Counted from the first letter of the stretch, positions 9,166 to 18,803 are shown. The stretch is 64,000 nt of DNA from Mesorhizobium sp. Pch-S (GCF_004136315.1 NZ_CP029562.1:6099501-6163500), one strand, 5' to 3'. Notes: generated by a model not told the origin, from the letters alone. Program-made: numbers and translations.

Positions 9166-10143
9166 ATGCGTCGAACAAGGCTCGCCGCAATGGATGTCTC
9201 GTCACCGCCACCCGAACTTGCGTCGTCCAAGCGCCTGAGCGCGCCACGGCGTGGAAAGCTGTCCGCCGCAGTTGAGGATGACAGCGATTTCCTGCCGAGG
9301 GATAGCTTCTTCGCCGATCTGCAGGTGGCGGAAGCAATGCCACTGGCGCACTGGCACGACCATGTCGAATTCAACTTCATGGTATCTGGCTCGATGACCT
9401 ACCTGTTCAACGGCAACCGCATCGTCCTGCAGCCGGAGATGCCTTATTGTTTCTGGGCAGGCGTGCCCCATCAGGTGGTCAAGGTGACGGAACCGGCGCG
9501 GCTGATCTGCGCCTACGTGCCCTTCGCGGCGTTCCTCGCACTCACCCTGCCCGACGCGTTCAAGACATCGGTCCTCAACGGCCGCATGATGACCTTGGCC
9601 GAACCCGACCCGATGGACAACCTGCTGTTCCAGCGCTGGGCTCGGGAGTGGACGCCGACACCCAGCGAGGCCCTGGCTCAGATTCTGCGTGAAGAGATGC
9701 GGCTACGCGTCCGACGGCTTGCATTGCGCAGTGTCGCCGCTGAAATCGACGATCGCTCCGGCCTGAAGGTCGACGAGATCCGAGGGCTTGCTACCGCCAA
9801 GACCAAGGCCGATGACCGGCTGATCGATCGCGTGCAGAAAATGACGAACTTCATCAACAAGGAGTTCGCGAACGACATCCAGCTGGCGGACATCGCCAGA
9901 GTATGCGGCCTGCATCCAACCAACGCCATGGCAGCTTTCAAAAGTGTGCTCGGCGTCACCATCGCCCACTACATTCGCCGTCAGCGCCTCAGCCATGCCA
10001 TGATGATGCTGGCCGACACCGATCGCTCGATCATCGAGATCGCTTTTGCCTGTGGTTATGGCTCATTGAGCCGGCTCTACCATGCATTCCAGAGTCAGCT
10101 GGAAATGACACCGCGGGACTATCGCAAGCAGTTCAGATCATAG
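9166..10143 (+). CDS. melR: AraC family regulator, MelR-like
   Basis: A 325-residue transcription factor. The N-terminal cupin has HWHDHVEFNFMVSGSMTYLFN and PYCFWAGVPHQV, matching the pattern of E. coli MelR (HWHGQVEVN, LFWACTPHQL). The C-terminal double HTH occupies residues ~220-322 (IQLADIARVCGLHPTNAMAAFKSVLG, then RSIIEIAFACGYGSLSRLYHAF). MelR responds to melibiose and activates alpha-galactosidase genes. Here it sits between the transporter operon and the ATPase/alpha-galactosidase pair, so it probably controls both. The first ~45 residues are an unconserved extension; ATG at 9190 is an alternative start. Confidence 0.82.
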   Translation: MRRTRLAAMDVSSPPPELASSKRLSAPRRGKLSAAVEDDSDFLPRDSFFADLQVAEAMPLAHWHDHVEFNFMVSGSMTYLFNGNRIVLQPEMPYCFWAGVPHQVVKVTEPARLICAYVPFAAFLALTLPDAFKTSVLNGRMMTLAEPDPMDNLLFQRWAREWTPTPSEALAQILREEMRLRVRRLALRSVAAEIDDRSGLKVDEIRGLATAKTKADDRLIDRVQKMTNFINKEFANDIQLADIARVCGLHPTNAMAAFKSVLGVTIAHYIRRQRLSHAMMMLADTDRSIIEIAFACGYGSLSRLYHAFQSQLEMTPRDYRKQFRS

Positions 10144-10185
10144 CCAATTGTCATTATAATATTGAAATCAACATACTATAGTAAA

Positions 10186-10197
10186 AACCTCGACAAA

Positions 10198-10208
<11 letters not shown>
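10186..10208 (-). terminator. Rho-independent terminator overlapping the ATPase stop codon
   Basis: AACCTCGA and TCGAGGTT form a perfect 8-bp stem around a 7-base loop that contains the stop codon of the UgpC-like gene (10198-10200). Read on the minus strand the stem is followed by TTTTTAC. It would end the alpha-galactosidase/ATPase transcript and could also stop read-through from the MelR-like gene. Confidence 0.75.
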
Positions 10209-11280
<1,072 letters not shown>

Positions 11281-11293
11281 GAAAACCGCTCCT

Positions 11294-11396
11294 AGAGCAA
11301 CCCCAGCAAAAACATACAGAGATTTTTGCGTCCGGAATTGCGTGAAAACAGACAGTTAGAACATTTCCGCGCTTTCGCAAAAGCGCAAACACCCTA
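11294..11396. repeat. Rhizobial intergenic palindromic repeat, copy 1
   Basis: About 100 bases starting TAGAGCAACCCCAGC, with GATTTTTGCGTCCGGAATTGCGTGAAAACA in the middle as shorter recognisable parts and ending TTTCCGCGCTTTCGCAAAAGCGC...CACCCTA. It shares order and spacing with the copies at 13968, 14344, 35460, 49550 and 53873. Its last bases contain the TAG stop codon of the alpha-galactosidase gene. Confidence 0.7.
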
Positions 11397-12713
11397 TTGA
11401 TAGCTGGGCAGAAGGTTGCCGTGGGCGACGATCAGGTCGTCGACAAGCGAAACGATCTCGTCCAGCGAAAGCTGCGCGGCGGTGTGCGGATCGAGCATGG
11501 CAGCTTGATAGATGGCCTCACGCCTGGAGGTCAACGCTGCCTCTACCGTCATTTCCTGCACATTGACATTGGTGCGCATGATGCCGGCGAGCTGTGGTGG
11601 CAGCTTGCCCATGCGCACCGGCTGGATGCCGTTGCGATCGACATGGCAAGGCACCTCGACGCCACAGCCTTCGACCAGATTGTCGATCAGGCGGTCGTTG
11701 CGGACATTGCCGTAGATCAGTGACGGCTTGCCGGTCACCATCGAATGGATGATGGCCGCTGCGTATTCGTTGCTCTTGCAGACCTCCAGCGGCTTGTCCG
11801 GATCGGCCAGTTCCTCACGCAGACGGTTCCAGTCGGCGATCTGCTCTTCACACCACACCGGATACTGGTCGAGAATGACCTTGTAGCGTTCGATGATGTC
11901 TTCGCGGCCCGGCTTGATGAACCAGGAATTGTATTCGGAGAAATGGGTACTGGATTCGGTCACGAAGTGCCCGAAGCGGCGCAGGACCGCGAAACGGACG
12001 GAATCATCCTGCGGGAAGCTTCCCTCCGCCGCCATCCGCCGAAGCCTCGGATAGAGATCTTCACGCGAGCCGTCGGCAAGGCGCTTCTCGAACTTCAGGA
12101 AGAAGGAAACGTGGTTCAGGCCGGCGCAGGTGTAGTCGATATCGGCGATATCTTCGCCGAGGCAGCGGGCGAGATGGCCGGACGTCTCCTGGACGCTGTG
12201 GCACAAGCCGACATAGCGGATATCGGATGCAGCACGGGTCGTTGCCCAGGTGTTCATGGCCATCGGGTTGACGTAGTTCATCATCATCGCATTCGGGCAG
12301 AGCTCGCGCATGTCCCTGGCGATGTCCAGGATCACCGGAATGGTGCGCAGTGCGCGGAAGATGCCGCCGATGCCCAGCGTGTCGCCAATGGTTTGACGCA
12401 GGCCATATCTCTTCGGCACCTCGAAGTCGGTGACGGTGGCCGGACGATAACCGCCCACCTGCATCATCAGGATGACGAAATCGGCATCCTTCAACGCCTT
12501 GCGACGATCCAGTGTCGCCTCGACCTTCAGTCTGGTCAGGCCAAGCGTTTCGCCGATGCGGCGCGCCACCGTCTCGGAGGTCGAAAGTCGTTCCGGATCG
12601 ATGTCGAACAGACTGATTTCCGAATCCTGCAATTCGACATTGCTCAAGACGTCGCTGAGAATGTTCTGGGCGAAGACGGTGGAGCCCGCGCCTACGAGGC
12701 AAATCTTGGCCAT
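11394..12713 (-). CDS. melA: Alpha-galactosidase, glycoside hydrolase family 4
   Basis: A 439-residue GH4 enzyme, which cleaves alpha-galactosides such as melibiose by an NAD+- and metal-dependent oxidation/elimination route. Seen directly: the Rossmann loop LVGAGSTVFAQN (residues 6-17), NYVNPMAMNTWA (146-157), the metal-binding GLCHSVQ with Cys 171 and GLNH with His 201. Length suits the family (about 450). The MelR-like regulator and sugar importer nearby support the substrate. Its TAG stop is formed by the edge of a palindromic repeat. Start at 12713 has no strong ribosome site but matches the family N-terminus. Confidence 0.9.
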   Translation of the reverse strand: MAKICLVGAGSTVFAQNILSDVLSNVELQDSEISLFDIDPERLSTSETVARRIGETLGLTRLKVEATLDRRKALKDADFVILMMQVGGYRPATVTDFEVPKRYGLRQTIGDTLGIGGIFRALRTIPVILDIARDMRELCPNAMMMNYVNPMAMNTWATTRAASDIRYVGLCHSVQETSGHLARCLGEDIADIDYTCAGLNHVSFFLKFEKRLADGSREDLYPRLRRMAAEGSFPQDDSVRFAVLRRFGHFVTESSTHFSEYNSWFIKPGREDIIERYKVILDQYPVWCEEQIADWNRLREELADPDKPLEVCKSNEYAAAIIHSMVTGKPSLIYGNVRNDRLIDNLVEGCGVEVPCHVDRNGIQPVRMGKLPPQLAGIMRTNVNVQEMTVEAALTSRREAIYQAAMLDPHTAAQLSLDEIVSLVDDLIVAHGNLLPSYQ

Positions 12714-12868
12714 GAAGAGTTCCTTTTGGTCCGTGAAGTCGATGCCCGGACGGGCGTTCCAAAAGGGAAAATCTACTGTTCAGGCGCAAATTTCTTGCCG
12801 GCGAGCCCCTGAAAATTCCCGAAAGACAGTGACCGCCGGGCAGACCAACGGACCGCCCGGCTCAGGCG

Positions 12869-14104
12869 TCAATGGAATTCGTGGCTCCCCTCGAATTCAG
12901 CGGAAAGCCGAATGCCGAATGTGTGCTTGTTGTCGTCGCCATGCTTGTCGAAGGCATAACCTGCGGCGATCTGCCAACTCTCATTGCTGAGGCCCAGATC
13001 CTGGCCGAACTTGTAGGCGACAGTCGCATCGAACAGATGTTCGACCAGGTCCGGCTCGTCGGTGATCTGCTCGCGTTGCTGGGTATAGGCGATCGAATAG
13101 GTCATCGCCTCGCGCTGCAGTGCTGCCGACACGGTCAGGAACAGGGCATCGTCGGGACCGCCGCCGAAGTTATCGAACCAGGCGGCTTCCGTGAACAGTT
13201 TCAGCGTCAGCTCGCTGCCCAGGGCCACATTGCCGTTCAGTCCCCCAAGCAGCCCGGTTTCGTTGCCGAAACTGTGCTCGCCGCCCTTCTGATAGCGTGC
13301 CCCCAGGCGATATCCGAATGTGCCCTCGTCATAACAGCCTGCAGCGCCAGCCCCGAGGCATCCGGCGAAATCAAGTGCTACCGAGGAAATACCGTCGCTG
13401 TTGCCCGCGCCGCCATCTTCCAGGGTGTGGCGGCCACGATTGGTGAACAGCGATTCCGACAGGGAGCTGCGATCCACCCCGAAGGCTGCAACCTCGATTT
13501 CGTTGTGGAAGCTGCCCGTCTCAAAGCCATAGGCGACCGAAGCGCCCACGCGTTCCTTCAGCTCATAGTTACCTGCGAGGTCAGTGCCGTGGATACCGGG
13601 CGTGATGTCCCAGGCCTTGCCGAAAGCCGGATGGAACTTGCCGACGCGCAGTCCAATCCCACCGATATGGAACTGTGCATTGAGTTCCGAGACATAGGTA
13701 CCGACGTGGTGAAAATACTGATTCACGCCCAGTTCCTCGTCCTTCACCTCCTCAGTGATGAGATGGCCGAAAAACGCAACGCCTTCGACCGGACGATAAG
13801 AAGCGGTGAATTCGACCGTCGGCGCGGCGACGAAATAGTCGTCGTCGGCATGGTGTGGAAACCGGTTCCAGTTCCCAACCGTTTCCATGTAGGCATAGTA
13901 GTCGATGCAAGGTGCGCTGCATTCGCCAGCCGACGCCCGCTCGATACCGGTGAAAGCTGTTGTAGCCAGAGCAATTCCAGCAAAAGTGCGCAGCGATTTT
14001 GCGTTCGGAAGTGCGTAAAAACGAAGAATTGGAGCGTTTCCGCGTTTCCGCGAAAAGCGCAAACGCTCCAATATAGCGGGCGCAAAAAGCCAGTATCGGT
14101 TCAT
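12869..14104 (-). CDS. Putative outer-membrane beta-barrel protein with a repeat-encoded N-terminus
   Basis: A 411-residue protein, probably an outer-membrane barrel: after a signal-like stretch (LRTFAGIALATTAFTGIERASA, residues ~38-59) come many short alternating aromatic/glycine strands such as VEFTASYRPVEGVAFFGHLI and FGIRLSAEF near the end. No specific family was recognised. Residues ~11-46 are encoded by copy 2 of the rhizobial palindromic repeat (13968-14073), read in frame with no stop codon. The start at 14104 is supported by a GGAAGGACGGAG ribosome site and no other ATG is available before the signal peptide. Location next to the alpha-galactoside genes suggests, but does not show, a role in sugar entry. 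Confidence 0.65.
   Translation of the reverse strand: MNRYWLFAPAILERLRFSRKRGNAPILRFYALPNAKSLRTFAGIALATTAFTGIERASAGECSAPCIDYYAYMETVGNWNRFPHHADDDYFVAAPTVEFTASYRPVEGVAFFGHLITEEVKDEELGVNQYFHHVGTYVSELNAQFHIGGIGLRVGKFHPAFGKAWDITPGIHGTDLAGNYELKERVGASVAYGFETGSFHNEIEVAAFGVDRSSLSESLFTNRGRHTLEDGGAGNSDGISSVALDFAGCLGAGAAGCYDEGTFGYRLGARYQKGGEHSFGNETGLLGGLNGNVALGSELTLKLFTEAAWFDNFGGGPDDALFLTVSAALQREAMTYSIAYTQQREQITDEPDLVEHLFDATVAYKFGQDLGLSNESWQIAAGYAFDKHGDDNKHTFGIRLSAEFEGSHEFH
13968..14073. repeat. Rhizobial palindromic repeat, copy 2, inside a coding sequence
   Basis: The block AGAGCAATTCCAGCAAAAG ... GAGCGTTTCCGCG ... AAACGCTCCAAT matches the other copies over its full length. It lies inside the 5' part of the outer-membrane protein gene, adding about 35 codons between the start codon and the hydrophobic part of the signal peptide. 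Confidence 0.8.
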
Positions 14105-14482
14105 GAGATGCTCCGTCCTTCCCCTCTGAAAGAGCTTCGGACGGTTTTATTTGCCGGCTCCCATGCCGCTCTCCGTCCGGTGCAAAAGCTGCGCCGGACA
14201 GCCGAGATCGTCTTGTCGAAGTTCGAGCGATCACTCCTGGAAACAAGCGATTTGGGTAACTTTGGCTCAGGCGGCCGCCTGTCCCGGCGCGCTGGCCGTG
14301 CGATTTGCCAGCTCTGCCTGCTTCCGCCTTGCAGCACGCGATGCTAAAGCAATTCCAGCAAAAAAAGCGTAGCGGTTTTGCGTGCGGAATTGTGCAATAA
14401 CAAAGAGTTAGAGCGGTTCCGCGGTTCCGCAAGGCGGAAACGCTCTAATCATCGCCAGCCTCTAACCGAATTGGAACGACCC
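14105..14482. other. Gene-free divergent interval with one palindromic repeat
   Basis: This 378-base stretch lies between the outer-membrane protein gene (minus) and cutC (plus). Bases 14105-14343 hold the ribosome site of the former and probably its promoter, but no convincing reading frame. Bases 14344-14447 are repeat copy 3. No promoter for cutC was recognised between the repeat and the proposed start. Confidence 0.5.
14344..14447. repeat. Rhizobial palindromic repeat, copy 3
   Basis: Starts TAAAGCAATTCCAGCAAAA and ends GCGGAAACGCTCTAA; the GAGCGGTTCCGCGG / CGGAAACGCTC arms can pair. It is the copy closest to the family's usual form (AAAGAGTTAGAGCG in the middle). It ends 35 bases before the proposed cutC start, so annotation from the first upstream ATG would wrongly include repeat-derived residues. 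Confidence 0.8.
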
Positions 14483-15250
14483 TTGGCCAGCCCCGATGTG
14501 ACGAAGAAACTCCCCGTGATCGAAATCTGCGTCGAAGGCATCGATGGCCTGCTTGCCGCCGAGCGTGCCGGCGCCGACCGCGTCGAGCTCTGCGCCAGCC
14601 TTGTCGAGGGCGGCATCACCCCGAGCCTCGGCACCGTTCGCCTGGCGCTGGAACTGGCCAGGATTCCGTTCCATGTCATCGTGCGTCCACGCGGCGGCGA
14701 CTTCCTCTATAGCGAGACGGAATATCGCTCCATGCTGGCCGATGTCGCTGCGCTTCGCGAACTCGGCGTCGCCGGTGTCGTGGTCGGCTGCCTGACTGCC
14801 GATGGTAAAATCGACGAAGAGCGCATGACTGGCCTCGTTGATGTTGCCGGCCCACTCGCGGTCACCTGTCACCGCGCCTTCGACATGACACGCGACCCGG
14901 CCGAGGCGCTCGAAGCGTTGATCCGCTGCAAGGTCGGACGTGTGCTCACCTCTGGCCAGCGCGACACTGCCGTTGAAGGCGCAGATCTTTTGGCGGCGCT
15001 CGTCAAACAGGCCGCCGGCCGCATCATCATCATGGGTTGCGGCGCACTCGATCCTCAGAACATCGGCGCAGTAAGGGCAAAGACCGGACTGACCGAAATG
15101 CATTTCGCTTCGCTCAGGGACGAGGCCAGCGGCATGCTATACCGCAACCCGCATGTCGGCATGGGCGGTGACGACCTCGACCGTGAATACCGCAACACCC
15201 TGACCGACGAGGTGCTTGTCGCGACGACCATCAAGGCTGCGCGCACGTGA
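14483..15250 (+). CDS. cutC: Copper homeostasis protein CutC family
   Basis: A ~255-residue TIM-barrel protein. Conserved CutC segments are IEICVEGIDGLLAAERAGADRVELCASLVEGGITPS, VRPRGGDFLYSE, GVVVGCLTADGKID, TCHRAFDMTRDP and LTSGQ. The family is linked to copper handling, although its biochemical role is unsettled. The start is uncertain: no ATG fits, and TTG at 14483 with GGAACGA upstream, or GTG at 14498, are the best options; the ATG at 14378 lies in repeat copy 3. The stop overlaps the GTG of the next gene (GTGA), so the two are probably translated together. Confidence 0.85.
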   Translation: MASPDVTKKLPVIEICVEGIDGLLAAERAGADRVELCASLVEGGITPSLGTVRLALELARIPFHVIVRPRGGDFLYSETEYRSMLADVAALRELGVAGVVVGCLTADGKIDEERMTGLVDVAGPLAVTCHRAFDMTRDPAEALEALIRCKVGRVLTSGQRDTAVEGADLLAALVKQAAGRIIIMGCGALDPQNIGAVRAKTGLTEMHFASLRDEASGMLYRNPHVGMGGDDLDREYRNTLTDEVLVATTIKAART

Positions 15251-15735
15251 CGAACACCATCGAAGCCGTCCAAGCCGCAGACGAAGCGGCCGTGCTCGCA
15301 CTCAACAACGAGAACGCCGCCGAACTGTCCTGGCTGGAACCGGAAGAGCTTTCTGCACTGGTCGGCACGTCATTTTCGGCAAGCCGTATCGGTGATCTTG
15401 AGGCTTTCCTGCTGACTTTCGACCAGACAGCAACCTACAGCAGCCCGAATTTTCTTTGGTTCAGGGAGCGCTATCCACGTTTTGTATATGTCGACCGCAT
15501 CGTGGTTGCAGCCGACGCTCGCGGACGCGGTCATGCGCGACGGCTCTATGAAGACCTGTTCGCGCGCGCGGAGGCGGCCGGGCATGAGGTCGTCACATGC
15601 GAAGTGAACCTGGACCCACCCAACCCGACCTCGGATGCCTTCCATGCCGCCCTCGGTTTCCGGCAAGTCGGCGAGGCGGTCATCCACGGCGGCAAGAAGG
15701 CCGTCCGCTACTATGCAAAGCAATTGAAGGCTTAG
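15247..15735 (+). CDS. GNAT family N-acetyltransferase
   Basis: A 162-residue acetyltransferase. The acetyl-CoA loop is RIVVAADARGRGHARRLYEDLFARA (residues ~80-104), and the C-terminal FHAALGFRQVGEAVIHGGKKAVRYYAK is typical of the fold. It begins with GTG overlapping the cutC stop, so it is the second gene of a two-gene unit that ends at the strong palindrome at 15742. Substrate unknown. Confidence 0.82.
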   Translation: MTNTIEAVQAADEAAVLALNNENAAELSWLEPEELSALVGTSFSASRIGDLEAFLLTFDQTATYSSPNFLWFRERYPRFVYVDRIVVAADARGRGHARRLYEDLFARAEAAGHEVVTCEVNLDPPNPTSDAFHAALGFRQVGEAVIHGGKKAVRYYAKQLKA

Positions 15736-15741
15736 GTTCGC

Positions 15742-15773
15742 AAAGGACGCGGTTCGATCGAACCGCGTCCTTT
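15742..15773. terminator. Perfect 32-base palindromic bidirectional terminator
   Basis: Each arm is AAAGGACGCGGTTCGA and its exact complement, with no loop needed beyond the centre. It lies between the convergent GNAT gene (ends 15735) and the 39-residue MFS partner gene (ends 15780). The A/T ends of the arms give short T-runs in both directions, so it can end both transcripts. Confidence 0.75.
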
Positions 15774-15779
15774 CAAACA

Positions 15780-15899
15780 TTACTGGAACAGCGGCAAGGC
15801 GCTGGCCAGTGTCATCAGGAAACCCCACGCCAGCGGGATGCCGACCAGCAGCCAGGCGAGCAGCAGCTTGACTGAACTGCCTTGTGTTACGTTGGCCAT
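15780..15899 (-). CDS. MFS transporter small subunit, 39 residues
   Basis: A tiny membrane protein, too short for most gene finders: MANVTQGSSVKLLLAWLLVG then IPLAWGFLMTLASALPLFQ, a single hydrophobic helix. It begins 11 bases after the stop of the OFA-family MFS carrier on the same strand. Small proteins of this type are annotated as MFS transporter small subunits next to such carriers in Hyphomicrobiales, and probably stabilise or modulate the carrier. No experimental role is known to me. Confidence 0.75.
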   Translation of the reverse strand: MANVTQGSSVKLLLAWLLVGIPLAWGFLMTLASALPLFQ

Positions 15900-15910
15900 A
15901 TTGTCCTCCC

Positions 15911-17287
15911 TCAGGCTGGCTGTTCGACTCTCATGTGAAAGCGCTCGTTCACCGGCCGCATCATAAGATTGAGCACAAACCCGACAACCAGCAGACCGGC
16001 CATGATGTACATCGTGACCGTATAGGCGTCTGCCTTCGCCACACCGCTGTCGATCTGATACTGCCGAATGTAGTTGACCAGCACAGGTCCGAGCACGCCA
16101 GCGACCGACCACGCGGTCAGCAGGCGTCCATGGATCGCGCCGACATAACGCACGCCGAACACGTCGCGCAGATAGGCGGGTATGGTGGCGAAACCACCGC
16201 CATACATCGACAGGATGACGCCGTAGAACAGCACAAAGAAGAAGATACTGCCTGTCTGGCCGGTCCACGGCACCGCAGCGTAGAGAATGACGCCAAGCAG
16301 GAAGAAGATGGCGTAAGTGGTTTTACGGCCAATGAAATCGCTTGTCGATGCCCAGAAGAAACGGCCCAGCATGTTGAAGATCGACAGCAGGCCGACGAAG
16401 CCTGCGGCAGCAGCCGGCGAAATACGCCCCGGGAACATTTCCTGGCTCATCGCCGATGCCTGACCAAGCACCCCGATGCCTGCGGTCACGTTGAGGCAGA
16501 GCACACCCCACAGCAGCCAGAATTGCGGCGTCTTCAACGCATCATCCAGATGAACGTTGGCGCTCGTCACCATTGCGCTCTGTTTCACCGGCGGCGTCCA
16601 GCCGGCCGGCCGCCAGCCATCCGGGGGCACGCGCACCAGCGTGGCGCCGATCATCATGAAGATGAAATAGACGACGCCCAGCACCAGGAAGGTTTCGGCA
16701 ACGCCCACGTGACTGTCGGTCGAAAACAGCTTCATCAAGTAGACCGAGAGCGGCGAAGCGATGAAGGCGCCGCCGCCGAACCCCATGATTGCCATGCCGG
16801 TCGCCATACCGGGCCGGTCCGGGAACCAGGTGATCAAAGTCTTGACGGGGGAGATGTAGCCGAGGCCCAGACCGATACCGCCGATGACGCCGTAACCCAG
16901 ATAGATGATCCAGAGTTGGTGCAGATAAACACCCAGCGCAGAGACGAGAAAGCCACCCCCGAAACAGCAGGCGGCCAAAGCCATCGCCTTGCGTGGACCG
17001 ACCCGGTCCAGCCAGCCGCCGCCAAAGGCAGCCGCGATGCCGAGAAAGGCGATCGCGATCGAGAAAATCCAACCGAGACTGGTCAGCTTCCAGTCGTCAG
17101 GCGCGGATTCCGTGATGCCGATCAGCTTCGACATGGGCAGGTTGAACACGCTGAAGGCGTAGGCCTGCCCGATACACAGATGGATGCAAAGTGCTGCCGG
17201 CGGCACCAGCCATCGGTTGAAACCGGGTTCGGCGACTGTGTGCGTTCGGTCGAGCCAACTGCCCGGCGCTTCTGTCCTAGCCTGCAT
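15911..17287 (-). CDS. OFA family MFS transporter (oxalate/formate antiporter type)
   Basis: A 458-residue carrier with about 12 membrane helices. OFA traits: NRWLVPPAALCIHLCIGQAYAFSVFNLPM at the first helix, the GGGWLDRVGPRKAMALAA loop after helix 2, YISPVKTLITWFPDRPGMATGMAIMGFGGGA, and LGRFFWASTSDFIGRKTTY in the second half. OFA members exchange small carboxylates; the actual substrate here is unknown. Start at 17287 has a GAGGAG ribosome site. It forms a unit with the 39-residue partner downstream. Confidence 0.88.
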   Translation of the reverse strand: MQARTEAPGSWLDRTHTVAEPGFNRWLVPPAALCIHLCIGQAYAFSVFNLPMSKLIGITESAPDDWKLTSLGWIFSIAIAFLGIAAAFGGGWLDRVGPRKAMALAACCFGGGFLVSALGVYLHQLWIIYLGYGVIGGIGLGLGYISPVKTLITWFPDRPGMATGMAIMGFGGGAFIASPLSVYLMKLFSTDSHVGVAETFLVLGVVYFIFMMIGATLVRVPPDGWRPAGWTPPVKQSAMVTSANVHLDDALKTPQFWLLWGVLCLNVTAGIGVLGQASAMSQEMFPGRISPAAAAGFVGLLSIFNMLGRFFWASTSDFIGRKTTYAIFFLLGVILYAAVPWTGQTGSIFFFVLFYGVILSMYGGGFATIPAYLRDVFGVRYVGAIHGRLLTAWSVAGVLGPVLVNYIRQYQIDSGVAKADAYTVTMYIMAGLLVVGFVLNLMMRPVNERFHMRVEQPA

Positions 17288-17413
17288 CTTACTCCTCCCT
17301 CGTCTCGTGCGGGGAGGATAGAACTGCGGCGGAAGCAAGCAACGGCGAATGGCCTCTCCACTACCAATGTCTAATTTCGATCCCGCTAATATGAGAATCC
17401 GAAATCCCGGGGG

Positions 17414-17842
17414 CTAGCGCAAATCCTTGACCAGGAATACTTCCGCGACAGGCTGCAAATGCCCAAACGACACGCTTCCGGCGTCGCGAAAACCATTTCT
17501 GCGGTGCCAGGCCTGCGGCTCGGCCTCGTCGGCTTGCGAGGATGTCATCAGGAGCGTTGCGCCCGCGTCCCGCATCGCGGCCTCCCAATGCCGGAACAAC
17601 GCTGTGCCGATACCGGAACGCCGACGATCGGGAAGCACCATGATCAGATCCATGAAAGGGATCGTTCCCCAGAACCAGCTGAAGCGCAGCAAACCGGCGG
17701 GTTCACCCTCCAGCTCCGCGATGATGTATTCGCCGAGCGACAGGCAGCGCCTTATCCATTGTTCGGGCGCATGGCGATCGTGCGCCAACAGCCAGTCGAG
17801 ATGGCAGTTTTCCGCGTGAATGGTTCTTGCATGCATGCTCAC
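17414..17842 (-). CDS. GNAT family N-acetyltransferase
   Basis: A 142-residue acetyltransferase with MVLPDRRRSGIGTALFRHWEAAMRDAGAT (acetyl-CoA loop, residues ~67-95) and AWHRRNGFRDAGSV toward the C-terminus. It stands alone between the MFS carrier (127 bases) and the methyltransferase (131 bases), all on the minus strand. Substrate unknown. Confidence 0.8.
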   Translation of the reverse strand: MSMHARTIHAENCHLDWLLAHDRHAPEQWIRRCLSLGEYIIAELEGEPAGLLRFSWFWGTIPFMDLIMVLPDRRRSGIGTALFRHWEAAMRDAGATLLMTSSQADEAEPQAWHRRNGFRDAGSVSFGHLQPVAEVFLVKDLR

Positions 17843-17973
17843 ATTCCAGTCGCCGGAAGCCTAGCTCGAGTTCAAAACCGATCAGGCAGGCCGGCTGGAT
17901 CCAACCGGCCGCAATCCGTCAGCAAAAGGGGCATTGCCGAATGCTTCGTCACTGCACAACGGAATATAGGTTC

Positions 17974-18624
17974 TTATCGTCCAATACTTGCCTTGCGCGC
18001 AACGATATAGGGTCGCTTGTCGTCGCCCTTGGCAGCATGGTTCTCAACGGCGAGAATCTCGAAACCGGCGAGTGCAATGCAAAGGCTGAGCTCCTTCGTG
18101 CTGAAGGTGCCGGCATAAGGCGCCTTGCCGATCATGCGAAGCGCCGGCAAAAGCGCCAGGCGGATCAGCGGGTTCATGTCACCGAGACAAGGCGTCTTGG
18201 AAACGAACAGTCCGTTTGCAGCGAGCAGGTCGTGAATGCCGCGCAGCGTACCCGGCAGGTCGCGTACGAGATGGAGATAGTTGAAACCGAGAACCGCGTT
18301 GAAGAGCCCGACGTCGGTGTGCAGGGCTTCAACGGTTGCCGTGCGGAATTCGAGCCCCGGGATCGGCGCAGCCGCATGTTTTTCCGCGGCGATCGCGATC
18401 ATGGCTGGAGAAAAATCGGTCGCCAGGTAACCCCTCACCGCATCTGCCAGCCGCAATGCGGTCGTTCCCGTGCCGCAGCCAAGTTCGAGCACATGATCGT
18501 CGGAGTTGAGCTGCGACCGCGTTCGATCGAGCGTTCGTTGATATCCGTCCTCGTCTGCGATCGCGGATTTGGCGTAGTTCCGCGAACTTCGGTCCCAGAA
18601 ACGGGCGTCGCTCGCAACGCTCAT
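17974..18624 (-). CDS. Class I SAM-dependent methyltransferase
   Basis: A 216-residue methyltransferase of the UbiE/Methyltransf_11-like group. Motif I is DHVLELGCGTGTTALRLAD (residues ~43-61), the acidic end of strand 2 is YLATDFSPAMI, and FNAVLGFNYLHLVRDLPGTLRGIHDLLAANGLFVSKTPCLGD holds the later strands. The C-terminal ~50 residues resemble ones that in relatives shape the substrate pocket. Substrate not predictable from neighbours. Confidence 0.83.
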   Translation of the reverse strand: MSVASDARFWDRSSRNYAKSAIADEDGYQRTLDRTRSQLNSDDHVLELGCGTGTTALRLADAVRGYLATDFSPAMIAIAAEKHAAAPIPGLEFRTATVEALHTDVGLFNAVLGFNYLHLVRDLPGTLRGIHDLLAANGLFVSKTPCLGDMNPLIRLALLPALRMIGKAPYAGTFSTKELSLCIALAGFEILAVENHAAKGDDKRPYIVARKASIGR

Positions 18625-18760
18625 TCAGAGTGCTCCCCATGCAGCTATCGGATTTCGTGCATAGAAGGCACGCATTACCTGAGCATTGCGTCAGCAATGA
18701 TACTTCACGAAACAACGAGACCCCGCAGAATGTCTAAGCGAACGCTGCCGACAGGCCGAG

Positions 18761-18784
18761 AAAAAGGAGCCGCAAGGCTCCTTT
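18761..18784 (-). terminator. Rho-independent terminator of the cox operon
   Basis: AAAGGAGCC and GGCTCCTTT form a 9-bp stem with a 4-base loop, 20 bases past the coxM stop on the minus strand, followed there by TTTTTC. Confidence 0.8.
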
Positions 18785-18803
18785 CTCTTGAATGCGCTCG
18801 CCG

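Noticed and set aside
14101..14337. A 78-codon minus-strand frame above the outer-membrane protein gene
   Set aside because: Arg/Ser-rich with no family resemblance and no ribosome site; the interval is better explained as a promoter region.
14378..14482. An earlier ATG start for cutC
   Set aside because: It lies inside repeat copy 3 and would add residues read from the repeat; conserved CutC sequence begins after 14483 and no ribosome site precedes 14378.
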